Shown in pieces: positions 11,166 to 23,344 of a DNA stretch of 64,000 nucleotides. Each line of letters begins with the position of its first letter. Position 1 is the stretch's first letter. This DNA comes from Calycina herbarum (lineage: Eukaryota > Ascomycota > Leotiomycetes > Helotiales > Pezizellaceae), in NCBI GenBank assembly GCA_001414485.1, contig LLEY01000085.1, positions 186,001 to 250,000 of the forward strand, given 5' to 3'. The position numbers and the translations under genes are program-made. The notes below the pieces were generated by a model. That model was not told the DNA's origin. It saw only the letters and a program-made list of their open reading frames with translations, and made no database searches.

Positions 11166-12440
11166 GTTAAGGTTGCTTTTTAGCTCTTAGGTGTTTTTTA
11201 AGTATAGGTAATCTATCTATTTTATTAAGTACTTAATCTTACCTGTAATAATATAGTAGTCTAAAATCTTTTTAACTTTATATTCTACGTTTAGGTTAAG
11301 AGACTAGATTTCTATAAGTAGAGCTAGTAGTACTTCTAATAATACTAGTTTAAGTAGAGATACGTAGAATACTAGGTATATGTTTATAGTTTATAATAAT
11401 ACTAATTTATAATTTAAAAGTCTTTTAACTTACTTAATTCTAAATAGTCCTAGTTTCTTATAGTCTAGTTTATTACTAGGTCTCTTAGTATTAATATTTT
11501 TTTATACTAAATAAACTTTATCTCTCTCTTCTAACGTTAGCTTCTAACTACGTCGTTTATTATAATAGTATATATTCCGTTCTACTATAAACTATAAGTC
11601 TTCTACTAGTTCCTTATATAGCTTTTTAATCTTCGAGACCTGAATTTAAGTAAGTTAGTTATCTATTATCAAAGTTAATAGTTCTTAATATACTATTAAT
11701 TTATATCTAAAGTTAGTATAAAATAGTATAACTAGTATTATTTCTATTATTAAACTATTATAGGCGAATTATACTAGGAGTAGTAATTTAACCTAGTTGT
11801 TCTACTAGTAGTTTATATAATAACAAAGGTATGTTTTAACTACTTGATTTATACGTTTATTCTCTCTATTTATCTATAGATAGAAGGTTATAAATAGCTT
11901 TCTTTTCACTCTTAGTCGTTTTATAAGAGCTATCTAAAATTTTAAAATAAAGAGCTTATCTCTATCTAAGAGAGTTTCCTTTAGTAGTTTATATCTTAAG
12001 ACTACTTCTCTAAGAAATACGAAAGCTAGTTCCTTAGCTATACTTAACTCTATATATAGTACTAGAATTATATATTTTATAAGTCGTTTTATAATAACTA
12101 GGATTAAGTTATACTCGACTTCTATTATTAGATTCTTAGATTTTAGTAACTTAATAATAAAATCTTAGGATATTAATTCCTAAGATACTTATAGTATTAG
12201 AGTAGTATTTATCTAGCTATAGAGTATATAACGAGAAGCCTTACTTCTAGTATAGGTATTATACTTTATTATTACTTTTTTAACTATTATTATAAGTTTA
12301 TTAACTCTATATTATTATCTTATTCTCTAAAGAGTCCTTCGAATTCCTTAGTATTTATAAGCTAGTAATTCGTATTATTCTTTAATAAAGGCTTTATTAT
12401 TAGATTCTAGTATATAAGTTTTTTTCTTAGTAGTAACATA

Positions 12441-14287
12441 TATATAGCGAACCGGCTAAACAAGCGAACCGGCTAAAACCCGGCGCTCTTACTATATCTC
12501 TACTAAATATTAAATTTCTTTATAACAAACGATACCTTAGAAAAATAACGAAAGCCGGTTAGTCTTAGCTATCTAGGCTATGTAAAAAGACCTAAATTTA
12601 CGTACTTAAGCTACTATAAGAACCTATTCTATAGATTACTAGAAGCTAGGTTAACGTTTACTTAGTATACCTTTATAATACGATATTCTAGCTAATTTAT
12701 AGAAAATAACTAAGCTAGAGGAATTAGTACTTGTTTAATATATTCTCGACCTAGCTATAAAAGGATTTCCTCTATAGATATCTATAGTTAAGGATATAGT
12801 AAATCGACTTCTTAAAGTATACGATATACTACGCGTTAGAACGCGTTAGACTTCTAACTTTATTAAGCGCTGTCTAGAACTCTAGACACGCTTCCAACGA
12901 AAATACAACTACTAGAGAGCTAAGTACGAAGACCTAGAAGTTATTCGTAGCTGGTTTAAGCTTATACAAAGCATAGTAGCGAAGTATAGAATCTATAATA
13001 TAGATATCTATAACTTTAATAAGACCGGGTTTATAATAGGCGTTATCTTAACTATAATAGTTATTATAAGCTTAGAAGAACGTGTAAGAGTAAAAAGAGT
13101 ATAGCCTAGTAATCGGGAATAGGTTATAGTAATCTAGAGAGTTAATATCTAAGGCTAGAGTGTTCTACTATTTATAATTATTACTACGAAAAATCATCTC
13201 GCTTCTTAGTACTAAAACAGTAGATTTCCACCTAACTAGGTAATTACTATTACTAAAAATAGTTAGATAATAAATAAGAAAGACATAGATTAGATTCGAT
13301 ATTTTAAGAAGTATACTAAGTCTCGATCTATTAGTAGTTATCGTCTATTAGTCCTCAACGGTTATAAAAGCTACTACTCTAACGAGTTTAAGAAATATTA
13401 TAAGGAAAATAATATTATTACTCTTTATATACCTGCTTATTCTTCTTATATACTCTAGCTACTCGACGTTAGCTGTTTTAGCTCTTTAAAAAAGATATAT
13501 AGTTAGTAAATTAAAGATATAATATAGGCTTAGATTATCTATATTACTAAGGATAATTTCTTTCCTACCTTCTATACTATATTTAATATTATAATAATAG
13601 AAAGTAATATCCGAGGAGGGTTCTAAGAAGCTAGGCTTCTTCTATTTAACCTAGAAAGTGTGATTTCTATACTTAATCTTAAGCTAAAGACGCTAACGCC
13701 TCTAAACTCCTCTCTATGTTCCGCTTAATCTTAGGTTTCCTAGATACTAAATAACTCTACTAAAGTCTTATTATAGACTATATTTATTAAAGATCGAATT
13801 TCCTACTATTAAAGTAGCTCTCTAACCTCTATTTACAAGGCTATTAACTAGTTTATAAAAGGTGTATCAAAAGTAATATACTAGATAGTACTATTAAAAG
13901 CTAAGAACCAGAGACTTCGACAAGTAAATAAAGCACTAAGTAAGCGCTATAGAGCTAAAAAAAACACGCTTATAGCAAGGAGGATTACTTAGCTAATAGG
14001 AAGCGTAGGACCTATAGGATAATAGAGACGTTAGTAAGTAGGTAATATAAGAAATAAAGAGAAGTAGTAGTCGGAAGCTAAGAGAAGAATCATATATACA
14101 GCGCTGTAGCAACTACGGAGAGACTAGTTATAATACACGTACTTATAATATTATAGAAGAAGTATCTAAGGAAGATATTTCCGAGTAGTTTTAATTAATT
14201 AGAGGCGTTATAGTAGAGTTACTATAATTTTAATCGCAAGCGTAGAAAATTTTAGCCGGTTCGCTTATTTAGCCGGTTCGCTATATA
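12441..14287 (+). mobile_element. pogo/Fot1-like DNA transposon A
   Basis: 1847 bp with inverted ends TATATAGCGAACCGGCTAAA; each end contains two copies of AGCGAACCGGCTAAA, the inner one without RIP. TA is duplicated at the flanks (12439-12440, 14288-14289), though the TA-rich border makes the exact edge ambiguous by a few bases. It sits inside M1's minus-strand pol. The transposase lies on the plus strand. Confidence 0.8.
12720..13730 (+). pseudogene. pogo A transposase remnant
   Basis: The DDE order of the pogo/Fot1 family is readable: a helix-turn-helix region, FQRKYNY and SWFKLIQSI, then YNFNKTGFIIGVI where the family has YNFDETGF, then SNRE*VIVI, LLVLNGYKSYYSNEF where it has LDGHKSHHS, and a C-terminal YSSYIL*LLDVSCFS. 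Both acidic residues of the first box (Asp to Asn, Glu to Lys) and the second-box Asp (to Asn) are changed by G-to-A, so the enzyme is dead. Stops sit at former Trp/Gln codons. Confidence 0.8.
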
Positions 14288-15532
14288 TACACGTTAGTAA
14301 TTTTATAGATTATTAGAGCTAAGTCTCTATTTTCGAGTTCTTTTAAAATTATAATCTTTTTATATTCTTTATCTTCTTTATAGCCTAGTTATCGACTTAA
14401 GATATCTACTTATAAGTTATCTATTTCTTTAATATAACGGATTATAATATTAAATCTAGTAAGAGTTTATAACTACCTAGTAAGACGTCTATTACTAAGT
14501 TCTTTCGTCGTTGTCTATGTTTTTAGGTTTTTATAGTTAGTAAGAATTAGTACTTAGTATTTTATACTCTAAAGATAGATCCTCTAGTATTTAATAGCTA
14601 AGACTATAGCGAGAAGTTTCTTCTTATAGATACTATTGTTTTGTTAGATAGTATCTAATATTCTAGAAAAATATATTATAGATATAAGTTTTCCTTTATT
14701 ATTAGATTAAAGGTATATAGTAGCAACTATTATATCTAAAGCGTCTATCTTAATAATACTTAGTTTATTAGTATTAAAATTCTAGAGAATTAGTTCTTCT
14801 ACGAATTACTTCTTAATTTCTTAGAAAGCTTTCTTAGTATTCTTATTCTAGATAAATAGAATATTCTTTTTAGTAAGGTTTATTATTAGTTTTAAGATCT
14901 TAGAGTATCCTCTAATATATTACTAATAAAAGTTAGTAAATCCTTAGAATAATTAAATATCTTTAACGTTCTTTAGTAATTCCTATTCTAGAATTACTTT
15001 AACCTTTTCTAAGTTAATATCTATTTTTTTAAAGGAGATCTTATAGTCTAGAAAAGTAGTATAGGTTACCTCGAATTCATACTTTAAAAATTTAAGATAA
15101 GAATCTACTATAGTAAGCCTTTATAAGACTTCTCTAATATATCTCTTATATTTCTTCTTAAATTCTAAAAATATAAGAATATTATCTAGATAATATATAA
15201 TAGTTATCTCTAGAAGATTCTCTAGTATTTTATTATTCTATCTCTAGTAAGTAGCTAGTATATTAGTTAATCTAAATAGTATTACTATATATTTATAGAG
15301 ATCTAAAGATAAGATAAATACTATCTTCTATTTATTCTCTTACTTAATTTATATTAGACTAAAGACGTTTTATTAGTCGAGTTTTATAAATTTCTTAGCT
15401 TTTCTAATCTTATTTTATAAGTATTAGCCTTCTAGTACTAGATAAGCGTTCTTAACTATTATATTATTAATATCTTAATAGTCGATATAAACTCTTCTAT
15501 TTAGATTATCCTTCTTATATATAATAAGTATA

Positions 15533-17391
15533 ACGTAGTTTATTAGAACCCCGGTTATATTAGAACCTCGATTAATTTTCCTTAGTATATAACTTTGAAC
15601 TTAAATAACTTAACTATAATATATTAAATTAACTCTTTATAATCGGAGTCTAATATACTAGATATATCTACAGCTTCTTAACAAGTTCGTATATTATAAC
15701 TAGCTTTTCTATAGGTTCTATAGTATTATCTAGACAGTTGCCCTTTCTTATAACTACCTCTTACTATATATATATCGCGTTATACCTGCTTATCTACGTC
15801 TTTCTAGGTTATAATATCCTATGTATCCTCTATAATAAGTATACCCCCTTTATAGACACGAGCTTTTTTAGCTCTTCAGCGTTTGCTAAGAGCTTTATTT
15901 GCTGTCTAAAGTATACGTATCTTAGTAGACAGAAGAGTTATCTTATAAGCTATTTACTCTATACCTTTAGCTAGCGCTACAACTGTCTTAAATAGAGAGG
16001 TTAGCGAGCTTCTCTAATAGCGAGCAATTCGATTTCGTATAAGAGTTAACTATAAAAGAGCTTCTGTTAGATTAGAAGAGGTCTAAGATTCCTATAGAAG
16101 AGTGTTAGCAGTAGAGAGTCTAGAGGGTATTAGAGTCTATAACTTTATATTAAGCTTTGAAATCACTACTTATAGATTAAAAGGCACTAGGCCAGTTCTA
16201 TAGAATCTAGTCTAAGCGTTCTAGACTGTTATAGATTCTCTATATACTACTATAAAAGCTAGAAAGAACTCTACCTTAGTAATATAGTTAATATAAGCTT
16301 TAATAAACGTCTTAATCTGTCGACTATACGCTTATTTTAATATACTAAAACACCTAATATTAAGTAGCTAGATTAGATAGAACGAATAGAGAGGTAGTCT
16401 AAGAGTTATAATATTATATATCTTATAGTACTCTTAGAATTCGGCCGATTCGTAGCTCTTATATCTATCTAATACTAGTATTCGATATAAACCCTTTACT
16501 CGAGTAGTAGTATACTTATTAAAGTGTTTTAGCTATTCTAGACCTGTTTTATTATTTATCTATCTATTACTTATTAGTTTAATAACCTAGTTATATAAGA
16601 GGCCGCCGTCTATATACTAATTTATAAGATAATTCTTCTCTTAGATAACTAAAAATAGAGAGATATTCTAACTCTTACTATTAATATAAACAATTACTAT
16701 AGCTTATTCCCGATTACCTAGCTAAACTATCTTATCTCTACTACGTCGATTTACACGTATAACAACTATTATAGAGTAAATCACATCTATTATAAAGCCT
16801 GTTTCGTCGAAGTTATAGAAATCGTAATCTAAAACGCTATATTTCGCTCTTATATTTTATATAAGTCGGAACTACGTGTTAATTAGATTAGGATCTTCGT
16901 ATAAGACTCTTTAGAAGTTATAAACGCGATTAAAACACGTCTTTAACTCTAGTTGTCGTTATATAAATCGATAAGTCTAGAGCTTACTAACGCGTTTTCC
17001 TTCTTATAACTCGAGGATAAAATTAGCTATATCTTCTACACTAGCTAGCCGAGGTGTAAATCCTCTAGAATCTATATTAAGTATATTCTAAACAATCACT
17101 TCTTCTTCTACCTTAGATAATTTAAGGTTTACTAGTTAACAGTCGGCTAGAGAAAGGTAGCTGTTTATTCTATTATTAAGTATAGAATAAGGTATTCTAT
17201 AGATCTTTATAGCTTTCTATCGACTTAGCTTTTTAGCTGTTCGAATTACCTTAATAGCTAGAATAACTTTTGATTCTTTAGTAATAATAGATATAGTAGA
17301 AGGTTAAAAAAACGTGTGTTAAAGTTAGAGAGTAGGATTTTAGGAAAATTAATCAAGGTTCTAATATAACCGAGGTTCTAATAAACTACGT
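15533..17391 (-). mobile_element. pogo/Fot1-like DNA transposon B
   Basis: 1859 bp. The inverted ends start ACGTAGTTTATTAGAACC and match for about 50 bases. TA duplication at 15531-15532 and 17392-17393; the empty site is seen in M2 near 39550 (AAGTATATTTAAGAAG). It lies inside M1 RT. The subterminal part repeats GGTTCTAAT within each end. Confidence 0.85.
15990..17020 (-). pseudogene. pogo B transposase remnant, DDE residues kept
   Basis: On the minus strand at about 16835-16800 the family box YNFDETGF is intact (Asp and Glu kept), and near 16505 a LVLDRYKSYE segment keeps the second Asp. Elsewhere Trp/Gln codons are stops (for example LGNRE* near 16720). The gene is therefore inactive, but its catalytic residues survived, unlike in copies A and D. 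A 78-codon frame on the other strand (15738-15974) is a shadow. Confidence 0.75.
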
Positions 17392-20350
17392 TATTAGAAG
17401 TAGCTAGTAAATCTGATTTTTAGATATATCTTTTCTAAATCTCTTCTTATATATATTTTTTAAGAGGTTATAGGTTCCTTTAGTTATAAGATCGAAGCTT
17501 CTGTTTTTTAAGATTATAACTCTCTTTTATTTTAATCTTATAATCCTATAGTTAATATTTAAGAAGAGTACGTATATCTTCTAGGTTTTTAAACAATTCC
17601 TTAAATTCTTTATACTATATAGATATCTTTAGTTTAGCTTTCTTACTATTCTATAGAAGACCCTAGACTAGGTGTCTAGGCATATTAGAAGAGGTAGCGC
17701 TAAGCTTATTCTAGTCTTATAGTTAAAATTATAAACCTATATAATTATATCAACTAAAGATTACTATTCTAGCCTTCTAGTCGATATCTAGATTATATTC
17801 TCGAATCTATAATATACTAAGTATTACTTTCTTACTTTCTATTTTAATAATATCGAATTATATATCTAAGATATACTCTTTATTATTAGTTCTTATTAGA
17901 ATAGTTTACTAGTTAATTACTCTATTTTAGTAAGTAACATCTGTTCTATCTATTATCTCTAAGCGATATAGTTTTATTTTATTAATTAGAACGTTTAGCT
18001 TCTTTAGAGCTATTAGAGAAAGAAAGTTACTTATTACTCTTAAGTTAATTATAACTCGTAGCTCTTTTCCTTATATTCTTATAGTTACTATTAACTGTCT
18101 TTCTTCTAAAGTAGTATATATTTCTAGTTTAATATAATAAACCTTAAATAACCGATTCTTTAAGTCCTTTTCTCTAACTAATCAGATATAGAACTAAGGA
18201 AAGAACGTTACTTTTTCTTTATTCTATATAGCTACTTTATATACTTGTTAATATTCTATAATTCTAGTAAGTACTAGTAGACTCTCTTTAAATCGTTTCT
18301 AGATTAACTAGTCTATAGTAGTACGTGGTTTAAACCGCGTCTATCTCGTAGTTATTTCTTATATTAATTCTATAGACTATAGTTCTTTAATAGCTAGGTA
18401 GTAGAATTCTTCTAGCTTTGCTTCTACCTAATCTATTATATTATAATCCCGTTGTTCCTAGAAAAGTATAGTAAATAATTCCTATAAATAGTATTCTCTA
18501 AATACTATTCTATTATTCTTAAATATTACTATTATAATATATCGTATATATTTCTTTAGTATAATATTTTCTAGTAGTATCTCTAGGAATAATATTTTAA
18601 AGCGTTCTATAAATCTATCTAAGACGTTCTATATCTACGTACTAGTTTTCTTCTAAATGTCTTAGACTTTCTATACGTCTCTAACTTTAGAATAGCTAGG
18701 TTTCTTAATTTATTATTAGCTATACTCTAGTTCCTTCTCTTTAATAGTTTCTCTTCTAGTAATTAGACTAACTAGAGTTATCGTTTTAGAGTTATCTCTT
18801 ATAACTATATATATTACTAAGAGAGTTGGTTTAATACCTCTTATAGTATAAGAACTCTAAAAGTCTAGTTTCTAGTTATTTATATATACCTAGCGATTTC
18901 TTTATTTAAACGTTCTTATAAAAGCCTAGGTTTCTTCTATCTTAGGTTCTATATTACGAACTTCCTCTTCTAAACTAGATAATAAGTCTAAATACTTAGA
19001 GAAGCTAGTAGAAGGTAGTAACTCGTATTCCGCTTAAAAAGGCTATATATACTTCTTCTTAGATCGCGTGTTATAATATTCTTTAAGAAGTAGGTTACTA
19101 TCGTTATTAGTATCTTATAACGTACTAGCTATCTTATTATCTTCGACTTAGGTTCTATACTCTTATACTTCGAGTTCTTCTTCTATATAACAGACGTGCT
19201 TCAGGTAATAGACTTAGAATAAATAATACTTTATTCTTAGAACAAAAGACGAGAAGAGTAGAAGAGCTCGAGAGAACCGGGAACTAAATATAAGTTATCC
19301 GCGCTAGTGCGTACGCTAGTACTAGCGTATATCTAAGCGAATATGTAATATCTAGCTTTTACAACTATAACTGTTATATTCTATAAATTCTTATCTTTTA
19401 AGTACTACTACTATCTACTAATAAGTAGTACTAAGATACTTTTTTCCTTTCTATAGTTTCTTTATTATATTCTTACTATACTTATTAGCTCTATAGCTAG
19501 AAAGGCTATATAAGTAATATAAGTTCTACTTACGTCGTTTAGTATATTCTTTCTAGAAAAGACTTTCTTTCTTAAAAGATTTCTTTTTAGTTATATCTAG
19601 TTCTATTAGTTATAGCTATTAGTTATATCTTATCTTTCTACGCTTAGTAGAATAATAACTATACTAGCCTTTTCTTTTAAAGCTTCGCTTATAAGCCTAA
19701 TTATCGATTTTAATAGAAAGGTCGATTATTTCGCCGAAGTCTTCTAGTTGTTCCTTCTAGGATATTTCGTTCTTTATATAGCTCTTAAGTTCTTAGTAGA
19801 AATAGACTTTAAGAGCCGAGTCTTCCTATTCTACTCTGCTTATAAACTACTAGAAGTGTATTATATAATTAGTAGCTAACTTCTTCTATTATAAACTTAA
19901 TAATTATTATTTAGTAGTTCTTTCTATATCGATATCTCTAAACACTCTTTCTATTTTTCTCTTAAATCTATTCTAGGTTCTAAAAATCTTATTCGTTTCG
20001 TTCTAGTAGTCTTCGGCTTAATCTGTTCCTAGTAATTTAAGATAGTCTTATAAGAACGTCTTAATCTAGTTAAGAGCCGGTCTACGTAAGAAGGTAGTAG
20101 TCTATATCGTCTTTTCTAGGTCGTTAGTAAACTCTATAAAGTTAAAGGCGATATATATCTCGTATTAGAGTAAGAAGCTCTAAAGCTTAGTTCTCTTACT
20201 AAGGTAAGAGTTTAAGACCTTAACCTTAATTCGATTATAGTATATAGATATAGTAGTAACTACTTAAGCTGGTATTACTAAGCTAGTAGCGGAGGAAGGT
20301 GTCTAACGTAAAGTTATTATAGTATCGACTTTAGAAGCAGGTGTTTAAAG

Positions 20351-20522
20351 TATAACGAAACCGGTATCTAACTTATAAAGGTATCGAGTTCGACGGTTAG
20401 TATATAGGTAAAGAAGACAACTATCGTATAGTATTTACTTAGAGGTAAACTCGTTACTTATATTAAAGATATTAAAGTAAAGTAATAAGATTAATAACTA
20501 AAGTTAAGTATAAAGCTTCTAT
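20351..20522 (-). repeat. M1 5' LTR, first part (interrupted by M2)
   Basis: Starts TATAACGAAACC and runs to the M2 insertion point. It resumes at 42851-43141. Together the two parts are 463 bp, close to the 472-bp 3' LTR. Confidence 0.8.
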
Positions 20523-20645
20523 TATAATAAAGCTTAGATAAACTAAATAAAGATAACTAAGTCTCGATAGTTAGTATATAAATAAGAAGTATAGATATAC
20601 TAGTTCGTTTACTTAGAAGTGAACTCGTTACTTATATTAAAGATA

Positions 20646-22480
20646 ACGTGTTTTATAAGCGAGTCGTCTACTTTTCTCGTCGCGTACTATATACTACTTT
20701 TAAATTATAATAGCTTAATACTACAACGTTTAATTACCTTCTTAAGAGGCTAATATTATTTTAGTAATCTAAGAACTCGAAAACAACGTGTTATTAACTA
20801 AACGAAGCGCTATAAAGATTTACTATATTTCTTAAAAGACTCTCTTCGATCGACGCGCTAGAAAGCTCTTACGACGCGATTGCTAGCCTAATTCGAAAAA
20901 GCTTACTAAGCTAGAGAAGAAGATAATAGTTAGATATATATTAGAGTTAGATTTACGAGGGTTTTCGTCTATAAGAGATATAGTATAAGATATAGCTAAT
21001 AATCTACTAAGAGAGCGCGATAGAAAACCTATAAGTAGAAACTAGTCGAATAACTTTATAAAACGTATACCTAAGCTTAAAACTCGATAGAGTCGTTTAT
21101 ACGATTATTAGCGAGCTTTAACTAAGGATCCGCGAGTTATTAGCCTATAGTTTACACTTATATAGTCTATTAAAGAGAAATATAGTATTTAAGATAAGGA
21201 TATTTATAACTTTAACGAAAGTAGCTTTATAATAGGAGTTATTTCGTTCTAACTTATTATTATAAGCTTAGAAACGTATAGGAAGCGAAAGTAAGTTTAG
21301 CTAGATAATCGCGAGTAGGTTATAGTTATTTAGAGAGTTAACGTAATAGGATAGATAATCCCGCTATTTATTATATTTATAAGCAAAGTACTTATTTCTA
21401 CCTAGTACTAAGATATATATATACTATACGATTAGGTAATTAAGATTAGTAACAACGGCTAGATAAATAATAAGCTTAGAGTTATATAGTTAAAGTATTT
21501 TAATAAGTATATAAAGATATAAAGTATAGAAGAATATCGTTTATTAATTATTAATAGTTATAAAAGCTATAACTTACTTAAATTCTAGTAACTCTATAAA
21601 GACTTAAATATTATTACTCTCTATATACCTCTATACTTATTATACCTACTATAGCCGCTTAATATAGTCTACTTCTCGCTGTTAAAGCGAGCGTATAAAG
21701 CTAAGATATTAGACTTAGTATAGAATTATATTAATTATATTACTAAAGAAACCTTTCTTCTTACGTTTAAAGTAGTTTTTTATAAAGTATTTATAAAGAA
21801 TAACATCTGCGCGAGTTTTAAAGAGGCTAGGCTAGTCTTATATAGCTTAGAAGCTGTGTTATTAAAGCTTGATTTAAGACTTCGTATACTAATACTAATA
21901 ATACTAGAAGACACTTTATAAACATCTAAAACACTAAGTAATATATACGAAATAATAGCTTAATTAACGCTTATTCGAGATTAGATTTAAAGATATTAAG
22001 ACTCGTTACCTAGTTCTATTATTTAGTCTCTTAATTAACTCGAAAAAGGCTTAACTAGAGTAATATATAATATAGTATTAATATATAAGGAAATTACTAG
22101 TCTTCGTATAATAACTAAGGCTATAACTAAGTATAAAAGTTGTAAGAGGAAGTATATTAAGAGTTAAGAGATATTAACAGTAGACGACGTAGCTGATTTA
22201 ATTATATCTAAGGAAAATAGTAGCTAGAAACAAGGTAAAGAGTCTAGGAAGAGAGTTCGCGTAGATAGGTACTATAGCTATTATAGTAAAACTAGGTATA
22301 ATTCTTATACTTATTAGATAGAAATATTAGATATAGAAGATAGCGAAAGTTCTAAAGAATACTAGATAGCTTCTATAGTAATAATAACTTTATATAGTAT
22401 TAAGTATTTTATATTATAATAACACTAGGTTAAAAAGGTAGGCAACTCGCTTATATAGGCGACTCGCTTATAAAACACGT
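20646..22480 (+). mobile_element. pogo/Fot1-like DNA transposon C
   Basis: 1835 bp with inverted ends ACGTGTTTTATAAGCGAGTCG and TA duplication (20644-20645, 22481-22482). It sits in M2's 3' LTR; the empty site AAAGATATTAAAT is present in the 5' LTR at about 42516-42528. The transposase lies on the plus strand. Confidence 0.85.
20930..21920 (+). pseudogene. pogo C transposase remnant
   Basis: Plus-strand order of the family: an N-terminal DNA-binding region near 20930-21100, then YNFNESSFIIGVIS near 21210 (family DETGF; the Asp is altered, the Glu kept), then LDNRE*VIVI near 21310, LLIINSYKSYN near 21540-21575 (second Asp altered), and a C-terminal LYIPLYLLYLL*PLN segment. Stops at Trp/Gln positions show RIP damage. 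Confidence 0.75.
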
Positions 22481-22482
22481 TA

Positions 22483-22829
22483 TTAAATAAGATAATAAGA
22501 TTAATAACTAAAGTTAAGTACGAAGCTTCTATCTAATAGTAGATATACTAGTCTTATATAGAATCTTTATCCTCTTCTAGATCTTTTCTAATCCTAAGAA
22601 TCTTTACTAGATCCTTAGTATCCTAAGCTCTAGATCGAGCTTATGTAAGCTCCAAGGTAGCCGAGGTCACGTGCTTCTAATATAACTCTAATAGTAAGAT
22701 CTTAAAGTCCTTAAATACTATATATTTCTAGACTTCCTCTTATATTACCTCTCTTTCCTAGATACTCGTGCTTTATTCTATTAGAGCGCCGTCTGAACTA
22801 CTTACCACGCCTTCACGTGATTCGTAACA
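22483..22829 (-). repeat. M2 3' LTR, larger part
   Basis: It begins on the minus strand at 22829 with TGTTACGAATCACGTG. Compared with the 5' LTR it has about 22 extra bases around 22632-22654, containing the palindrome GAGCTTATGTAAGCTC (22637-22652). CACGTG sites remain at 22668-22673 and 22814-22819. Confidence 0.8.
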
Positions 22830-22944
22830 CTATCCCCTTCTTAGACTAGCGTGTCCCTACGCTTAAGTACGACCTAAGAAATATCGTCTAGGTAGCCAGC
22901 GGCCTTCCTTCCTTTTAATATAAATACTAAAACCCTTAAGTATA

Positions 22945-23340
22945 AACAACAAGTCTCAAAGGTGCGGGGAATGCGTACGTCGTGGAATCAAGTACGATGC
23001 CCTTAAAGCGTCTACTGACGACCTCTAAAACATTCGGCTCGAGGAGGACCGTTTGAAATTTGAACGAGACATAGCTTTCGAGGCAGCTATGGCTGGTTTG
23101 GCCCGGGTTCGTAAACTGAAGAGGCAGCAACAGGAGCTTCGTACCAGAGGCATAGACATGCTCCAGCGTGGGCTAAAGACCCTAGATAAACTTGATACTG
23201 CCGAGAAAAAGGAAAAGACAGAGAAGAAAGAGAGAAAAAGAAGGGAAGCGAAAGCCTCTATCTCTACTTCCTTATCCTCTGGTTTCAACCTTTCTTTTCT
23301 TAAGATATACTCTTCTAACTACGTAATATAGGCAGACCTA
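22945..23340 (+). pseudogene. antisense Cys-cluster/coiled-coil gene in M2, little RIP
   Basis: Best-preserved copy of the extra gene on the strand opposite to gag-pol. Reading on plus: CGECVRRGIKYDALK near 22955 (CxxC with the third Cys turned Tyr), one TAA after STDDL, then an open frame from about 23028 to 23331. That part carries a Lys/Arg/Glu coiled coil (RKLKRQQQELRTRG, LQRGLKTLDKLDTAEKKEK) and ends FNLSFLKIYSSNY. An ATG at 23053 gives 92 residues. Gene order and end match the M1 and P3 copies. I infer a retroelement-borne accessory gene. Similar cysteine-cluster, coiled-coil hypothetical proteins are, as I recall, common in ascomycetes, but that needs a search. Confidence 0.55.
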
Positions 23341-23344
23341 GGTT

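Larger units (their letters stand above)
11130..20340 (-). pseudogene. M1 gag-pol, RIP-destroyed
   Basis: Minus-strand remnants. The chromodomain lies near 11330-11150, with integrase up to 12440 and, beyond pogo A, the RNase H/integrase spacer from 14290. RT is at about 15530-14950, with the catalytic YxDD box reading YYLDN near 15200, and continues beyond pogo B. Protease-like sequence lies near 18000, the zinc-knuckle region near 19560-19470 and gag at 20300-19650. Nearly every Trp and Gln codon is a stop. Identification rests on segment-by-segment agreement with P1, P2 and P3, which have the same order. Confidence 0.75.

Noticed and set aside
15738..15974. 78-codon plus-strand frame
   Set aside because: It lies opposite the pogo B transposase and ends; hydrophobic content comes from AT-rich sequence.
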